Source of the DNA: Labilithrix sp.
GTDB lineage: Bacteria; Myxococcota_A; Polyangia; Polyangiales; Polyangiaceae
Reading direction: 5' to 3'
Assembly (NCBI GenBank): GCA_019637155.1
Contig: JAHBWE010000003.1
Span: 1 to 64,000, forward strand
Length of the DNA: 64,000 nt
Every line of letters begins with the position of its first letter. Within the stretch, counting starts at the first letter, position 1. The translations under genes were made by a program, and so were the position numbers. Shown here piece by piece: positions 7,850 to 19,623 of this stretch. The notes under the pieces are model-generated. The model had not been told where the DNA came from. It saw only the letters and a list, made by a program, of their open reading frames with translations, and did no database searches.

Positions 7850-8998
7850 ATGCGCCTCGCACTTGCTCTCGTGGTTGCCACTGTCGCCGTCGGTTGCTCG
7901 AGCGCCGTCACCGAGCCGGACGAGAAGGGCGACACCGCTTCGCTCATCGTCGGCGGCACCGCGGCGAGCATCGAGGCGTGGCCGGGCATGGCGCAGCTCG
8001 AGACGGCGCAGGGTCCGCAGTGCGGCGCGACCCTCATCGCGCCGGAGTGGGTCGTCTCCGCTGCGCACTGCTTCAACGTCGGGCAGCGGAACGGCGGTTG
8101 GACGCGCGTCGCGTTCGGTCGCCAGAACAGCAACGCCGGCGGCGGCGAGGTCGTCACCGTCGCGCAGGCGTTCCAGCACCAGCAGTACAGCGACGCGACG
8201 ATGAACAACGACATCGCGCTCATCAAGCTCTCGCGCCCGGTGACGCGTCAGCCGGCGAAGGTCATGACCGCGTCCGACTGGGCGACGCTCGGCAAGGCCG
8301 GCACGCAGCTCACCGTCGTCGGCTGGGGCGCGACGCGCGAAGGCGGCAACATGGTGGCGGACCTCCGCCAGGTCACCGTCCCGCTCATCGGCAACGCGGA
8401 GTGCGCGAGCATGAACATCGCGGGCGCGACGCTCGGTGAGAAGATGCTCTGCGCGGGCTTCCCGAACGGCGGCCGCGACGCGTGCCAGGGCGACAGCGGC
8501 GGCCCGCTCTTCATGCCGGTCGGCGGCACGCCGGTGCAGGTCGGCATCGTCAGCTTCGGCGAAGGCTGCGCGCGCGCGAACGCGCCGGGCATCTACACGC
8601 AGATCGCGGGCTACTACGATTGGATCAACCAGAACACGAACAACGCGCTCGGTCCGGCGACGCCCCCGCCGACGCAGCCGACGACGCCCGACAGCACGAC
8701 GTCGAACGACACGGAGGAGTCTCCGGTCGAGACGCAGCCGACCAACACGGGCGACGTCGACACGACCACGGGCGACGTCGACGAGCCGACCGGCAGCAGC
8801 GACGACGACGAGGACGACGAGGACGAGCCCACCCCGAAGCCGAAGAAAAAGAAGAAGAAGTCAGCGCGCTCCGCGGCCTACCAGACGCAGGGCTGCGCGA
8901 TGACGACGGGCCTCCCGACCACCGGCAGCGCCGGCTCCGCAGCGGGCCTCCTCCTCCTCGGCGTCGCGCTCGTCCACCGCCGCCGCCGCGCGAGCTGA
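7850..8998 (+). CDS. Exported trypsin-like serine protease (S1) with myxobacterial C-terminal sorting tail
   Basis: The 382-residue preprotease has a signal sequence with a Cys at position 16 (VAVGCSS) that could be lipidated. A short propeptide ends at the activation site IVGG (residues 33-36), followed by the complete catalytic triad: His in SAAHC, Asp in NNDIALIKL and Ser in GDSGGPL. Asp six residues before the Ser (DACQGDSGG) and GCARANAPGIYTQI indicate trypsin-like specificity for Arg/Lys. A Thr/Asp-rich linker and a Lys run lead to a tail with GCAMTTG, a hydrophobic helix and RRRRAS, matching the MYXO-CTERM architecture that sorts proteins to the cell surface. Confidence 0.92.
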   Translation: MRLALALVVATVAVGCSSAVTEPDEKGDTASLIVGGTAASIEAWPGMAQLETAQGPQCGATLIAPEWVVSAAHCFNVGQRNGGWTRVAFGRQNSNAGGGEVVTVAQAFQHQQYSDATMNNDIALIKLSRPVTRQPAKVMTASDWATLGKAGTQLTVVGWGATREGGNMVADLRQVTVPLIGNAECASMNIAGATLGEKMLCAGFPNGGRDACQGDSGGPLFMPVGGTPVQVGIVSFGEGCARANAPGIYTQIAGYYDWINQNTNNALGPATPPPTQPTTPDSTTSNDTEESPVETQPTNTGDVDTTTGDVDEPTGSSDDDEDDEDEPTPKPKKKKKKSARSAAYQTQGCAMTTGLPTTGSAGSAAGLLLLGVALVHRRRRAS

Positions 8999-9000
8999 GC

Positions 9001-9069
9001 TCACGGCTCGTCGACCTCGAAGCAGTAGACGCGCCCGTCGCGATCGTGCGTGGTACGGTCAGGGGTTCG
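9001..9069 (-). pseudogene. Possible short C-terminal coding remnant
   Basis: Reading the minus strand from an in-frame stop near 9070 to the stop at 9001 gives 22 codons ending DRDGRVYCFEVDEP. The piece looks protein-like but has no start codon and no room for a domain. It lies between two plus-strand genes, and its end is three bases from the protease stop. I cannot exclude chance. Confidence 0.2.
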
Positions 9070-9087
9070 TCATCGCTGGAGGCTCGA

Positions 9088-9699
9088 ATGACTCGCGTTT
9101 TTCTGACCTTGCTTGGTGCTGGGCTGCTGGGGCTCGCTTGCAGCTCGTCTGACGACGGCGGCTCGCCCTCCTCGTCTTCAACGTCGTCGTCCTCGTCCTC
9201 GTCGTCGTCGTCCTCCTCCTCGTCGACGTCCGCTTCGTCGTCGGCGTCCTCTTCGGGGACGAACCCCGCGAGCGCGGTCGGGACGATCGAGGTCACGCTC
9301 GATGGTGCGCCGATCGAGCTGAAGGGCGCGACCGGCGCGATGTTGAGCAACAACTCGTCGCTCCTGAGGTTCTTCCGCAACAGCTTCGAAGGCGACCGGG
9401 ACCCGGAGTCGACCGATCCGTTCAGCACGATCGAGATCCTCTTCGAAGAGACGAAAGGGCTGAAGCCCTTCGTCCTGCCCGACACGAACAACGGTCAGAA
9501 ACGGCGCGCGGTGCTGAGCCACGGCCTCGAATACCGGTCGTCGATCGCGAACGCCAAGACGAAGAGCGACACGTTCAAGTACGAGGACGGACGGATCAAA
9601 GGCGCGTGGACGTTCGACGCTCCCGCCGGTGGACCGACCCAGCCGCTCCACGAAATCGTCGTCACCGTCGACGTCGCGGTGCCGGAGGAGATCCGCTAG
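9088..9699 (+). CDS. Lipoprotein with poly-Ser linker
   Basis: The ATG at 9088 gives a 203-residue lipoprotein (lipobox GLAC, Cys20). The signal is followed by a poly-Ser linker of about 30 residues encoded by TCG/TCC repeats (about 9170-9255), and then a beta-rich domain beginning GTIEVTLDGAPIELKGATG. The phrase resembles a domain found in other predicted myxobacterial lipoproteins that start with (I/V)-x-V-x-(I/L)-x-G. The function is unknown. The low-complexity Ser tract is prone to slippage and could vary in length between strains. Confidence 0.8.
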   Translation: MTRVFLTLLGAGLLGLACSSSDDGGSPSSSSTSSSSSSSSSSSSSSTSASSSASSSGTNPASAVGTIEVTLDGAPIELKGATGAMLSNNSSLLRFFRNSFEGDRDPESTDPFSTIEILFEETKGLKPFVLPDTNNGQKRRAVLSHGLEYRSSIANAKTKSDTFKYEDGRIKGAWTFDAPAGGPTQPLHEIVVTVDVAVPEEIR

Positions 9700-9744
9700 C
9701 CGCGAAGGGCGTAGCGCGAAGCGCGAGGCACGGAACGCCCGGCG

Positions 9745-11010
9745 CTACGCCGCGCCGCGGGAGAAGGGCGCGGGCTCGAGCAGCGGGCGGAGGGGCTTCA
9801 AGAGCTCCATCACCTGCTGCGTGAGCGCGGCCTGGGCGTCGCGCGGGAGGAGCGACTCGGCCTGGAAGAGCGCGAAGCCGACGTAGTCGTTCATGAGGCC
9901 GACGAGCCAGGCGTCGGGATCGTCGCCCGCGAGCATCGCGATGTTGCTCGCGATGCGGGTCGGCTTCAGGGTGCCGTCGACCGAGGCCGGGCCCGCGCCC
10001 ATGAAGAGCGGATCGTAGACGCCGCCGCCGGTCGCGAAGCGCGCGAGGCCCTCGCGGAGCTCGGGCCCCTTCCCCGCCTCGTCGCACTTCTCGTGGATCG
10101 CCGCGAGCGCCGGGTTGAACGCCTCGACGATCGCCTCCGGTCCGCGCGGGCGCGGGGCGATGACGTACGCGCAGCCGCCGGCGACGAGCTGGAACGACGC
10201 GCGCGTGATCTCGAACTCGAGCTGCCCGATCGCGCGGCCGATGTCGGCGATGCTCTTCACGCCGTCCATCTTGCCGAAGACCTCGGCGAGCTCGTCGGGC
10301 GGCTTGCGCCCCGGCACCGGCACCGGGATGAAGCTGTCGTTCGGGATCTTCTCGCGGAAGAACCGCATCTCATCCATGCGCCGCGCCGCCTCCATCAGGA
10401 GGCCGCCCGCGTTGAGGTTGTGACGGCGGATGATGTTCTTCTCTTCGTAGCGATCGAAGAAGTAGAACGCGCCTTCGCTGACCTGGACCGCGGAGTAGAA
10501 GATCTCCTCCACCTGCCGCGCCATCATCGCGTAGAGCGTGTCGGCGGGGACCATCCCGAGGTCGATCGCGGTCTCGCCGAGGCGCTTGTTCGTCTCGGCG
10601 CTCGTCATGACGACCTTCTCGAGCTGCTCGCGCGTGAGGACGCCGAAGCGATAGAGCGTCTCGCCGATGCGCTCCTCCGCCACCGTCGTCGACGCGTGGA
10701 TGACGGAGCCGTGATCGAAGTAGAACGAGCGCGTGCCCGCCTCCGCGAGGACGATGAGCTCGCCGATCCATTGCGACTGCGCCGCGAGCGCGACGATGTC
10801 CGAGAGCGCGCCCGGCGTGCGGATCTCGCCCGCGAGCTTGAGCACCGCGTCGCCGCTGCTCATGCTCCGCGCGATGATGAGATCGCGCGGCGACGCGATG
10901 AGGCGCCACTCCCCCGCCCGCGGACGCAGCTGCTGGCTCGCGACGCGCCCGAGCGGATGAACCGTCCCGGTCCCGTCGATGCGCAACAGGTCGTCGCGAT
11001 CCGAGGCCAT
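9745..11010 (-). CDS. DUF4388 (PATAN-like) protein
   Basis: The 421-residue cytoplasmic protein contains a DUF4388/PATAN domain at about residues 60-130: GEIRTPGALSDIVALAAQSQ, then GELIVLAEAGTRSFYFDHG and SVIHASTTVAEERIGETLYRFG. That domain is common in myxobacterial and cyanobacterial signalling proteins and often binds response regulators or small GTPases. A second segment (GVLTREQLEKVVMTS, ETAIDLGMV) follows the usual pattern of helical repeats that accompany DUF4388. The C-terminal 180 residues are not recognised. The start at 11010 follows the only good in-frame ATG. A signalling-adaptor role is inferred. Confidence 0.8.
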   Translation of the reverse strand: MASDRDDLLRIDGTGTVHPLGRVASQQLRPRAGEWRLIASPRDLIIARSMSSGDAVLKLAGEIRTPGALSDIVALAAQSQWIGELIVLAEAGTRSFYFDHGSVIHASTTVAEERIGETLYRFGVLTREQLEKVVMTSAETNKRLGETAIDLGMVPADTLYAMMARQVEEIFYSAVQVSEGAFYFFDRYEEKNIIRRHNLNAGGLLMEAARRMDEMRFFREKIPNDSFIPVPVPGRKPPDELAEVFGKMDGVKSIADIGRAIGQLEFEITRASFQLVAGGCAYVIAPRPRGPEAIVEAFNPALAAIHEKCDEAGKGPELREGLARFATGGGVYDPLFMGAGPASVDGTLKPTRIASNIAMLAGDDPDAWLVGLMNDYVGFALFQAESLLPRDAQAALTQQVMELLKPLRPLLEPAPFSRGAA

Positions 11011-11166
11011 GCCTCCCTAACCTATCAGGTCGCAGCGCGATTGGGTGACGCTTGGACGCGAGCGGAAAGGCATGCGCGAGTCGAAGCTCGAACGCTACGG
11101 TTCTCCCTCTCGGGGGTCCGGGGCGGCGCAGCGCGCTTCGCGCGGAGAGGCCCCGGCGGGGTGAGC

Positions 11167-11190
11167 TCGAGAGGGGCTGGCCCCTCTCGA
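11167..11190 (-). terminator. Hairpin downstream of the bactofilin gene
   Basis: TCGAGAGGGG at 11167-11176 pairs with CCCCTCTCGA at 11181-11190 across a CTGG loop, ten bases past the bactofilin stop. There is no T-run. The adjacent 11100-11165 holds further GC-rich palindromes (GGGGC and GCCCC with CGCGCGAAGCGCG between them) that resemble the hairpin repeats near 28.1 and 30.1 kb. Confidence 0.5.
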
Positions 11191-11200
11191 ACAAGAAAAC

Positions 11201-11647
11201 TCAGCTCTCGGCAGGCGGCGGGACGCTCTTGCCGTTGTCGCTCTTGTCGCCTTCCTTCGCGTCCTTCGCAGCCGCTTTTTCTCGGGTCGGCTGCTCCCCA
11301 ACCTCTAATTCGGTCTCGCCGAAGACGACCTGCATCTTGCCGGCGGTGGAGGACAGCTTCACCTCGAGCGACTTCGCGCGGATGATCGTGTTGTCCTTCA
11401 CCGAGCCCGACAGCTGGATCTTCTCCACGTCGAACTCGCCCGCGAGCGAGCCCTCGCTCTTCAGCTCACCCGCCTTCACCTTGCCCGAGACGGTGCCGCT
11501 CCCGGCGACCGTCAGCGACGGTGCCTGCACGTCTCCTTCGATCCCGCCCTTCACGAGGACGGGGCAGGTCGAGGACATGGAACCTTTGAACGTGGTCCCC
11601 TCTTCGACCAGCGTACGTTTTTCGGTCGCCGAACTCAGGTTGCTCAT
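11201..11647 (-). CDS. Bactofilin (polymer-forming cytoskeletal protein)
   Basis: The 148-residue protein has the bactofilin core of short beta-helix repeats, seen as repeated G-x-[IV]-x-G-x-V units (KGGIEGDVQAPSLTVAGSGT, then VSGKVKAGEL and LAGEFDVEKIQLSG). The TEKRTLVEEGTTFKGSMSS start is the usual lead-in. Bactofilins self-assemble without nucleotide and act as scaffolds for cell shape, polar sorting and chromosome organisation in myxobacteria. The C-terminal tail is charged and Lys/Asp-rich. The gene starts only nine bases after the stop of the pentapeptide-repeat gene on the same strand, so they form a likely operon. Confidence 0.9.
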   Translation of the reverse strand: MSNLSSATEKRTLVEEGTTFKGSMSSTCPVLVKGGIEGDVQAPSLTVAGSGTVSGKVKAGELKSEGSLAGEFDVEKIQLSGSVKDNTIIRAKSLEVKLSSTAGKMQVVFGETELEVGEQPTREKAAAKDAKEGDKSDNGKSVPPPAES

Positions 11648-11656
11648 GTCGCTCTC

Positions 11657-12988
11657 CTACCTTTTGCCCTTACCGCCGCCGGAACCATTGCCGCCACCGC
11701 TCTCGGCCGGCGTATTCGACTTCGTGATCTTCATGCGGAGCTGACAGCCGGGCTCGAACGCGAACCGCGTGTTCTCGGCCGGCTGCTGCACCGCTCCAAC
11801 CATGGCGCCCGTCGACGAGATGACGAGCGAGTGCGCGCCGACGATCGCCGGCCCGCTCTGCTTCTTGCCCGCCGGCTTGCCGTCGAGCGTGTCGAAGAAC
11901 TTCCCCTTGATCGTGATGTTGCCCGCGCCGGTGATCTGGCACCCGGCCAGCATGCCCTCCGCGCCGATGAGGAGCTCGGTGCCGCGACCGAGCGCGATCG
12001 TGCACGACTCGAAGAGGCTCTCGATCTCGACCGTCGCGCCCTCGTCGAACTGGAGCGACGCGTTGCGGAGCACGTCGCCGCGGCCGAAGAAGCGGTGGTT
12101 CGCGGCGCGCGCCTCGTGCACCGCCGCCGCCGGCGTGCGCGGCAGCTCGCCGGAGAGCACGCCCTGCACCTGGCCCGCCGCGACGCGGACGGAGCCGTCG
12201 GCGTTCGGGCTGTTGTCGAGCCAGTCCGCCTTGATGCCGGAGAGCTGCGCGCCCTTCGCGGTGAGGCCGTGGACCTTCGCGCCGGTGAGGTTCGCGCCTT
12301 CGAGCTTCGCGTCGGTGAGCGTCGCGTTGCGGAGGTCCGCGTTGGTGAGGTCGGCGTTGGCGAGGTTCGCCTTGCCGAGGTCGACCTTCGAGAGCACCGC
12401 GCCGACGAGCTTCACGCCGCGCGCCTTGATCCCGCGCATCTGCGCGTCGGCGAGCGTCGCGCCGGTGAAGTCGCCGTCCTCGAGGTTCGAGTCGTTGAGG
12501 TTGGCGTTCGTCAGCTCCGCCTTCATCATCTTGACGGCGCCGAGGTAGCACTCGCCGAGATCTGCGTGCGTGAGGACGGCGCCGGCGACGTCGGCGCCGC
12601 CGAGGTTCGCGAGATCGAGCTGGGCGTGGGTGAGGCGCGCGCCGGAGAGGTTCGCTCCCTGGAGGTTCGCGCCTTCGAGGTTGGCGCGCGACAGGTTCGC
12701 GCCCGCGAGCTGCGCGCGCTGGAGGTTCGCGCCTTCGAGGTCCGCGTTGTCCAGGTTCGCGTCGCGCAGGTCCGCGCCGGAGAGGAACGCCTCGCAGAGG
12801 TTCGCGCTCTTCAGGTTCGCGTTGCGGAGCTTCGCGCCTTCGAGGTTGGCGCCGACCATGTCGCAACGACGGAAGCTCGCGCCTTCGAGGATGGCGTTCG
12901 CGAGGTTGATGCCGGAGAGATCCGCGCGATCGATCTTCTCGCCGCGTTTGACTTTGCTGACGACGGCATCCGCGGTGAGCTCGGCCAT
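11657..12988 (-). CDS. Pentapeptide-repeat protein with a bactofilin-like C-terminal half
   Basis: Residues 20-245 consist of about 40 pentapeptide repeats of the A(N/D)LxX type ([19 protein letters not shown] and so on), which form a right-handed square beta-helix. Residues 250-420 look different: short beta strands such as [36 protein letters not shown] and GNITIKGKF resemble bactofilin-type beta-helix turns. The C-terminus is Gly/Lys-rich. The start at 12988 follows a short Lys/Asp N-terminal segment. With the adjacent bactofilin it may form a heteropolymer or a cap; that is inference from adjacency and from both being beta-solenoids. Confidence 0.85.
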   Translation of the reverse strand: MAELTADAVVSKVKRGEKIDRADLSGINLANAILEGASFRRCDMVGANLEGAKLRNANLKSANLCEAFLSGADLRDANLDNADLEGANLQRAQLAGANLSRANLEGANLQGANLSGARLTHAQLDLANLGGADVAGAVLTHADLGECYLGAVKMMKAELTNANLNDSNLEDGDFTGATLADAQMRGIKARGVKLVGAVLSKVDLGKANLANADLTNADLRNATLTDAKLEGANLTGAKVHGLTAKGAQLSGIKADWLDNSPNADGSVRVAAGQVQGVLSGELPRTPAAAVHEARAANHRFFGRGDVLRNASLQFDEGATVEIESLFESCTIALGRGTELLIGAEGMLAGCQITGAGNITIKGKFFDTLDGKPAGKKQSGPAIVGAHSLVISSTGAMVGAVQQPAENTRFAFEPGCQLRMKITKSNTPAESGGGNGSGGGKGKR

Positions 12989-13063
12989 GACGTTTTCTTT
13001 CTCGACGATGAGGAGAACGAAGTTATCTGCTTCGCGTTAGGAGTTTCAACACCGAAGTCGCAG

Positions 13064-14734
13064 TCAGCCTTCGGGCGAGCGGTACTTGTCGGCAGCTTCT
13101 TCCAGGTAGTCGGAGAGCTGGGTGATGCGTTGGGCGAAGGGGACCTTTTCGATCCCCTGGAGGCGGTCGACCTCGCCGAAGCGGGCGAGGAGGACGCTGA
13201 TCTCGAGCCAGGCTTCTTCGCGGCCCTTGAAGTGCTCGCGCTTCTTCGCCTTCGCGTCGGAGCCCCAGCCGTTGGCCGCGTCTTCGTAGCCGTCGTGATG
13301 GGTCTTGAGCTCCTTCGCGAGCGCGGCGAGGCGTTCGCGCTCGGCCGCGCGCGCGTCGGTGGGCGACGAGGCCTTGAGCTCGTTGCGGTAGGCGTCGACG
13401 CGCTCGACGATGCGCGTCGCGACCTCGAGCGGGATGCCCGCGACATGGGAGATGTCGTTCGCGTTCGCCTCGAACAGCACGGTGAGGCTCGTGAGGCCGG
13501 CGGCGTGGAGCTTGTCGATCGTGACCTTGCGCACGTCCGGGATCTGGAGGAGCAGCGCCTGCACGATGACGGCCTCGCGCTGCGTCTTGTCGCGATCGAG
13601 CGCGAAGGCCTGCGGGAGGATGTCGACGAGCGCGTTGTACGTCTCGAGGAGGCGCTGCTTCTCGACGCTGTCGAGCATCTGTCCGCCGGCCTCGTTCGAT
13701 CGATCGAGCTCGATCGCGAGCTTGCCGAGGGCGACCTCGAGCTCGGCGAGCTCGAGCCGCTCCGCCGCGCGCCGCAGCGTGCGCACGGGCGGCAGACAGA
13801 TGTGGATCCAGTCGCGCGTGACCTCGCCCCACTTCACGTCGATCATGAAGTCGCGCACGTGGCGCATGTGGTTCGCGGCGAGCTCGGAGAAGAGCTCGCG
13901 CACGGGCTGGAGATCGAGGACGAGGCGGCCGGGCTGCGACTGCACGTCCTCCGAGACGAGCGCGTCGAAGGCGGAGGCGATCGAGCCGTCGTCGAAGTCG
14001 TCGAGGACGCCCTGCGCCTGCGCCGGCGGCGGGCGCGGCGACGGCGGCGCGGTCGAGATGTGCTCGCCGAGCGCGATCGCGGCGAGCTGCTGCGAGGCGC
14101 GCGACGGCCTCGGCAGCCCCGCGCGCGCCGAGGCGGGCGCCGGCTCGTCGAACTTGGGGACGATCGAGTCGGGGATGCGGTCGACCGTGTCCACCGGCGC
14201 GGCGCCGGAGGCTTGCGGCGCCGGCATCGCGCGCTGGGTCGGGAAGCGGGGCGCGGGGCGCGCGGGGAACGCGGCGGCGGGGGTGCCCGGGCGCGGGAGG
14301 TTCGGGCGCGGAGGGACGTGCGCGCCGAGGTTCGGGCCGGTGACGGCGGACGCGCCGAGCGGGCGACCGAAGGTGCCGCCGGTCGGCGAGGTCAGCGTCG
14401 CGCGCGGCGGATCGGGCTTCGTCGCGACGGCGGGCGCGGTGCCCGGCTTCGGCGAAGGCTGCGGCGTCGGCGGACCGACCTGCGCGGCGAGCCCGGTGCG
14501 CGAGCTGCGGGGGCTGCTGCTCGGAGGCTCGGGCTTCACCGCGGGCATGCGCATCGTCGAGTCGATCCGTGTCTGCGCGGTGTCCTCGTCGCTGTCGGAG
14601 AGCGAGTAGCGACCGGGCGACGGGCGACCTGCCTTCTTCTCTCCCGACGTCGAGGGCTCGACCGCCGCGCGGCTACCCGACTCTTCGACGGGCGGCGGCG
14701 CATTGTCGTCGGGCGACCGCGAAGTCGAGCTCAT
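13064..14734 (-). CDS. Proline-rich protein with C-terminal helix-hairpin-helix domain
   Basis: The ATG at 14734 is chosen because GAGG lies eight bases upstream; an open frame extends 23 codons further without a better site. The N-terminal 230 residues are Pro/Ser/Ala-rich and disordered. Residues 270-480 are helical and unrecognised (for example FSELAANHMRHVRDFMIDVK). A helix-hairpin-helix-like element (KLHAAGLTSLTVLFEANAND, then VAGIPLEVATRIVERV) sits at about 420-470, as in DNA-binding or protein-docking proteins. It lies just upstream of and in the same direction as the pentapeptide/bactofilin pair, separated by about 75 bases. The function is unknown. Confidence 0.75.
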   Translation of the reverse strand: MSSTSRSPDDNAPPPVEESGSRAAVEPSTSGEKKAGRPSPGRYSLSDSDEDTAQTRIDSTMRMPAVKPEPPSSSPRSSRTGLAAQVGPPTPQPSPKPGTAPAVATKPDPPRATLTSPTGGTFGRPLGASAVTGPNLGAHVPPRPNLPRPGTPAAAFPARPAPRFPTQRAMPAPQASGAAPVDTVDRIPDSIVPKFDEPAPASARAGLPRPSRASQQLAAIALGEHISTAPPSPRPPPAQAQGVLDDFDDGSIASAFDALVSEDVQSQPGRLVLDLQPVRELFSELAANHMRHVRDFMIDVKWGEVTRDWIHICLPPVRTLRRAAERLELAELEVALGKLAIELDRSNEAGGQMLDSVEKQRLLETYNALVDILPQAFALDRDKTQREAVIVQALLLQIPDVRKVTIDKLHAAGLTSLTVLFEANANDISHVAGIPLEVATRIVERVDAYRNELKASSPTDARAAERERLAALAKELKTHHDGYEDAANGWGSDAKAKKREHFKGREEAWLEISVLLARFGEVDRLQGIEKVPFAQRITQLSDYLEEAADKYRSPEG

Positions 14735-14870
14735 GTCGCCGTCCTCGCGAGATCGTGCCGCACTCTTCGAGCATAACAGCGTCTTTCCCGTTCCTCGTCT
14801 CACGAAATCGCATCGTCGTCGCGAATCGTCGCGCGGAGTCGGGCACGGAACGTGCTCGCCGTAGCTTTTG

Positions 14871-18485
<3,615 letters not shown>

Positions 18486-18555
18486 CGCGGGCGATAGGAG
18501 CTACCAAGCTTTGTGCGCGCTGGAAAGCCACGGCGCCTCGCAGTACAAACCGAGC

Positions 18556-19623
18556 ATGAGGCTCACGAGAGCGTTCGCGCTCGTCTCCGTCGCGCTCTCC
18601 GCCGTCGCGTTCGCTTGTGGAGGCTCGGAGAAGAACGCCGCGCCCGCGCCCGCGCCGAGCACGTCGGGGCGCGCGGGCGAGCCGCCCGGCCCCGAGGGCG
18701 CGCCCACGACCTCGACCGAGCTCCGGACCTACGCGCTCACGTCCTTCACGCTCGGCGATCTCGATCGCACCGGCAACGTCGAGCCGGAGGCGTGGCGCAA
18801 GCTCGGCTACGACGTCGACGGTCTCGTCACGAACGCGGAGACCGACCTCGCACGGACCTGCCAGGGCGCGCAGACCGGACGCGAGAAGCTCCTCGACGGC
18901 GACGACGGCATCGACAACTCGTTCGGCCGCAACATCGTCCCGCTCCTCTCGCTCGCCGGCGGCAGCCCGTCGAAGGCGCTCACCGCCGCGGCGGTGGACG
19001 GCCGCTTCACGCTCCTCGTGCAGGTGACCGGCTTCGTCGACGATCCCGCGCAGACGAACACCGGCCTCAGCGGCGGCGTGCTCTTCACCACGCCGTTCGG
19101 CGGCGTCGACTCCGGCATCCGCCCGAGCTTCACCACCGGCGACGACTTCCCCTACCTCGCGGAGCCGCAGCCGAAGTTCGAGAACGCGTACGTCGTCCGC
19201 GGCGAGCTCGTGAACGGCAAGGGCACCGGCGAGTTCCCTCTCCTCCTCTCGCTCGCGGGCTCCACCGTCCGCATCACGGTCCATCACGCGACGATCTCGT
19301 TCAAGCACGACCCCGCGAGCCAAGCGATCACCACCGGCACGATCTCGGGCGTGGTCGAGACGAAGGCGCTCGTCGACAGCATGGACGCCCTCGCCTCGCG
19401 CTTCCCCACCCCGATCTGCCCCGGCGAGCTCCTCGACAACATCAAGACCGCGATCGCGAACGCGAGCGACATCCTGCGCGACGGCGCGCAAGATCCGGCG
19501 CGCCCGTGCGACGGCATCTCGATCGGCCTCGGCTTCGAGGCCAAGCGCGTCGGCAACCCGACCACCGCCGGCCCGCCCTCGCCCGACAGCCAGACGAACC
19601 CGTGCGCCGACGCGGGGCCCTGA
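18556..19623 (+). CDS. Predicted lipoprotein
   Basis: The ATG at 18556 gives a clear signal peptide and lipobox (AVAFAC). After a Pro/Ala linker the 340-residue mature protein has a mixed alpha/beta composition, with LRTYALTSFTLGDLDRTGNV near its start and conserved-looking Cys at LARTCQG, PTPICPGEL and ARPCDGIS. It is reminiscent of large myxobacterial lipoproteins of unknown function. Its stop codon and that of the convergent patatin-like gene share the palindrome TGATCA at 19621-19626, so no transcription terminator fits between the two coding regions. Confidence 0.8.
   Translation: MRLTRAFALVSVALSAVAFACGGSEKNAAPAPAPSTSGRAGEPPGPEGAPTTSTELRTYALTSFTLGDLDRTGNVEPEAWRKLGYDVDGLVTNAETDLARTCQGAQTGREKLLDGDDGIDNSFGRNIVPLLSLAGGSPSKALTAAAVDGRFTLLVQVTGFVDDPAQTNTGLSGGVLFTTPFGGVDSGIRPSFTTGDDFPYLAEPQPKFENAYVVRGELVNGKGTGEFPLLLSLAGSTVRITVHHATISFKHDPASQAITTGTISGVVETKALVDSMDALASRFPTPICPGELLDNIKTAIANASDILRDGAQDPARPCDGISIGLGFEAKRVGNPTTAGPPSPDSQTNPCADAGP

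Noticed and set aside
9170-9255. TCG/TCC-rich tract considered as a satellite repeat
   Set aside because: It encodes an in-frame poly-Ser linker of a lipoprotein; it is ordinary low complexity.
11831-14776. 981-codon open frame on the plus strand
   Set aside because: It is opposite the pentapeptide-repeat and helix-hairpin-helix genes. The apparent repeats (EVRAFEVG and similar) are the complement of the pentapeptide repeats.
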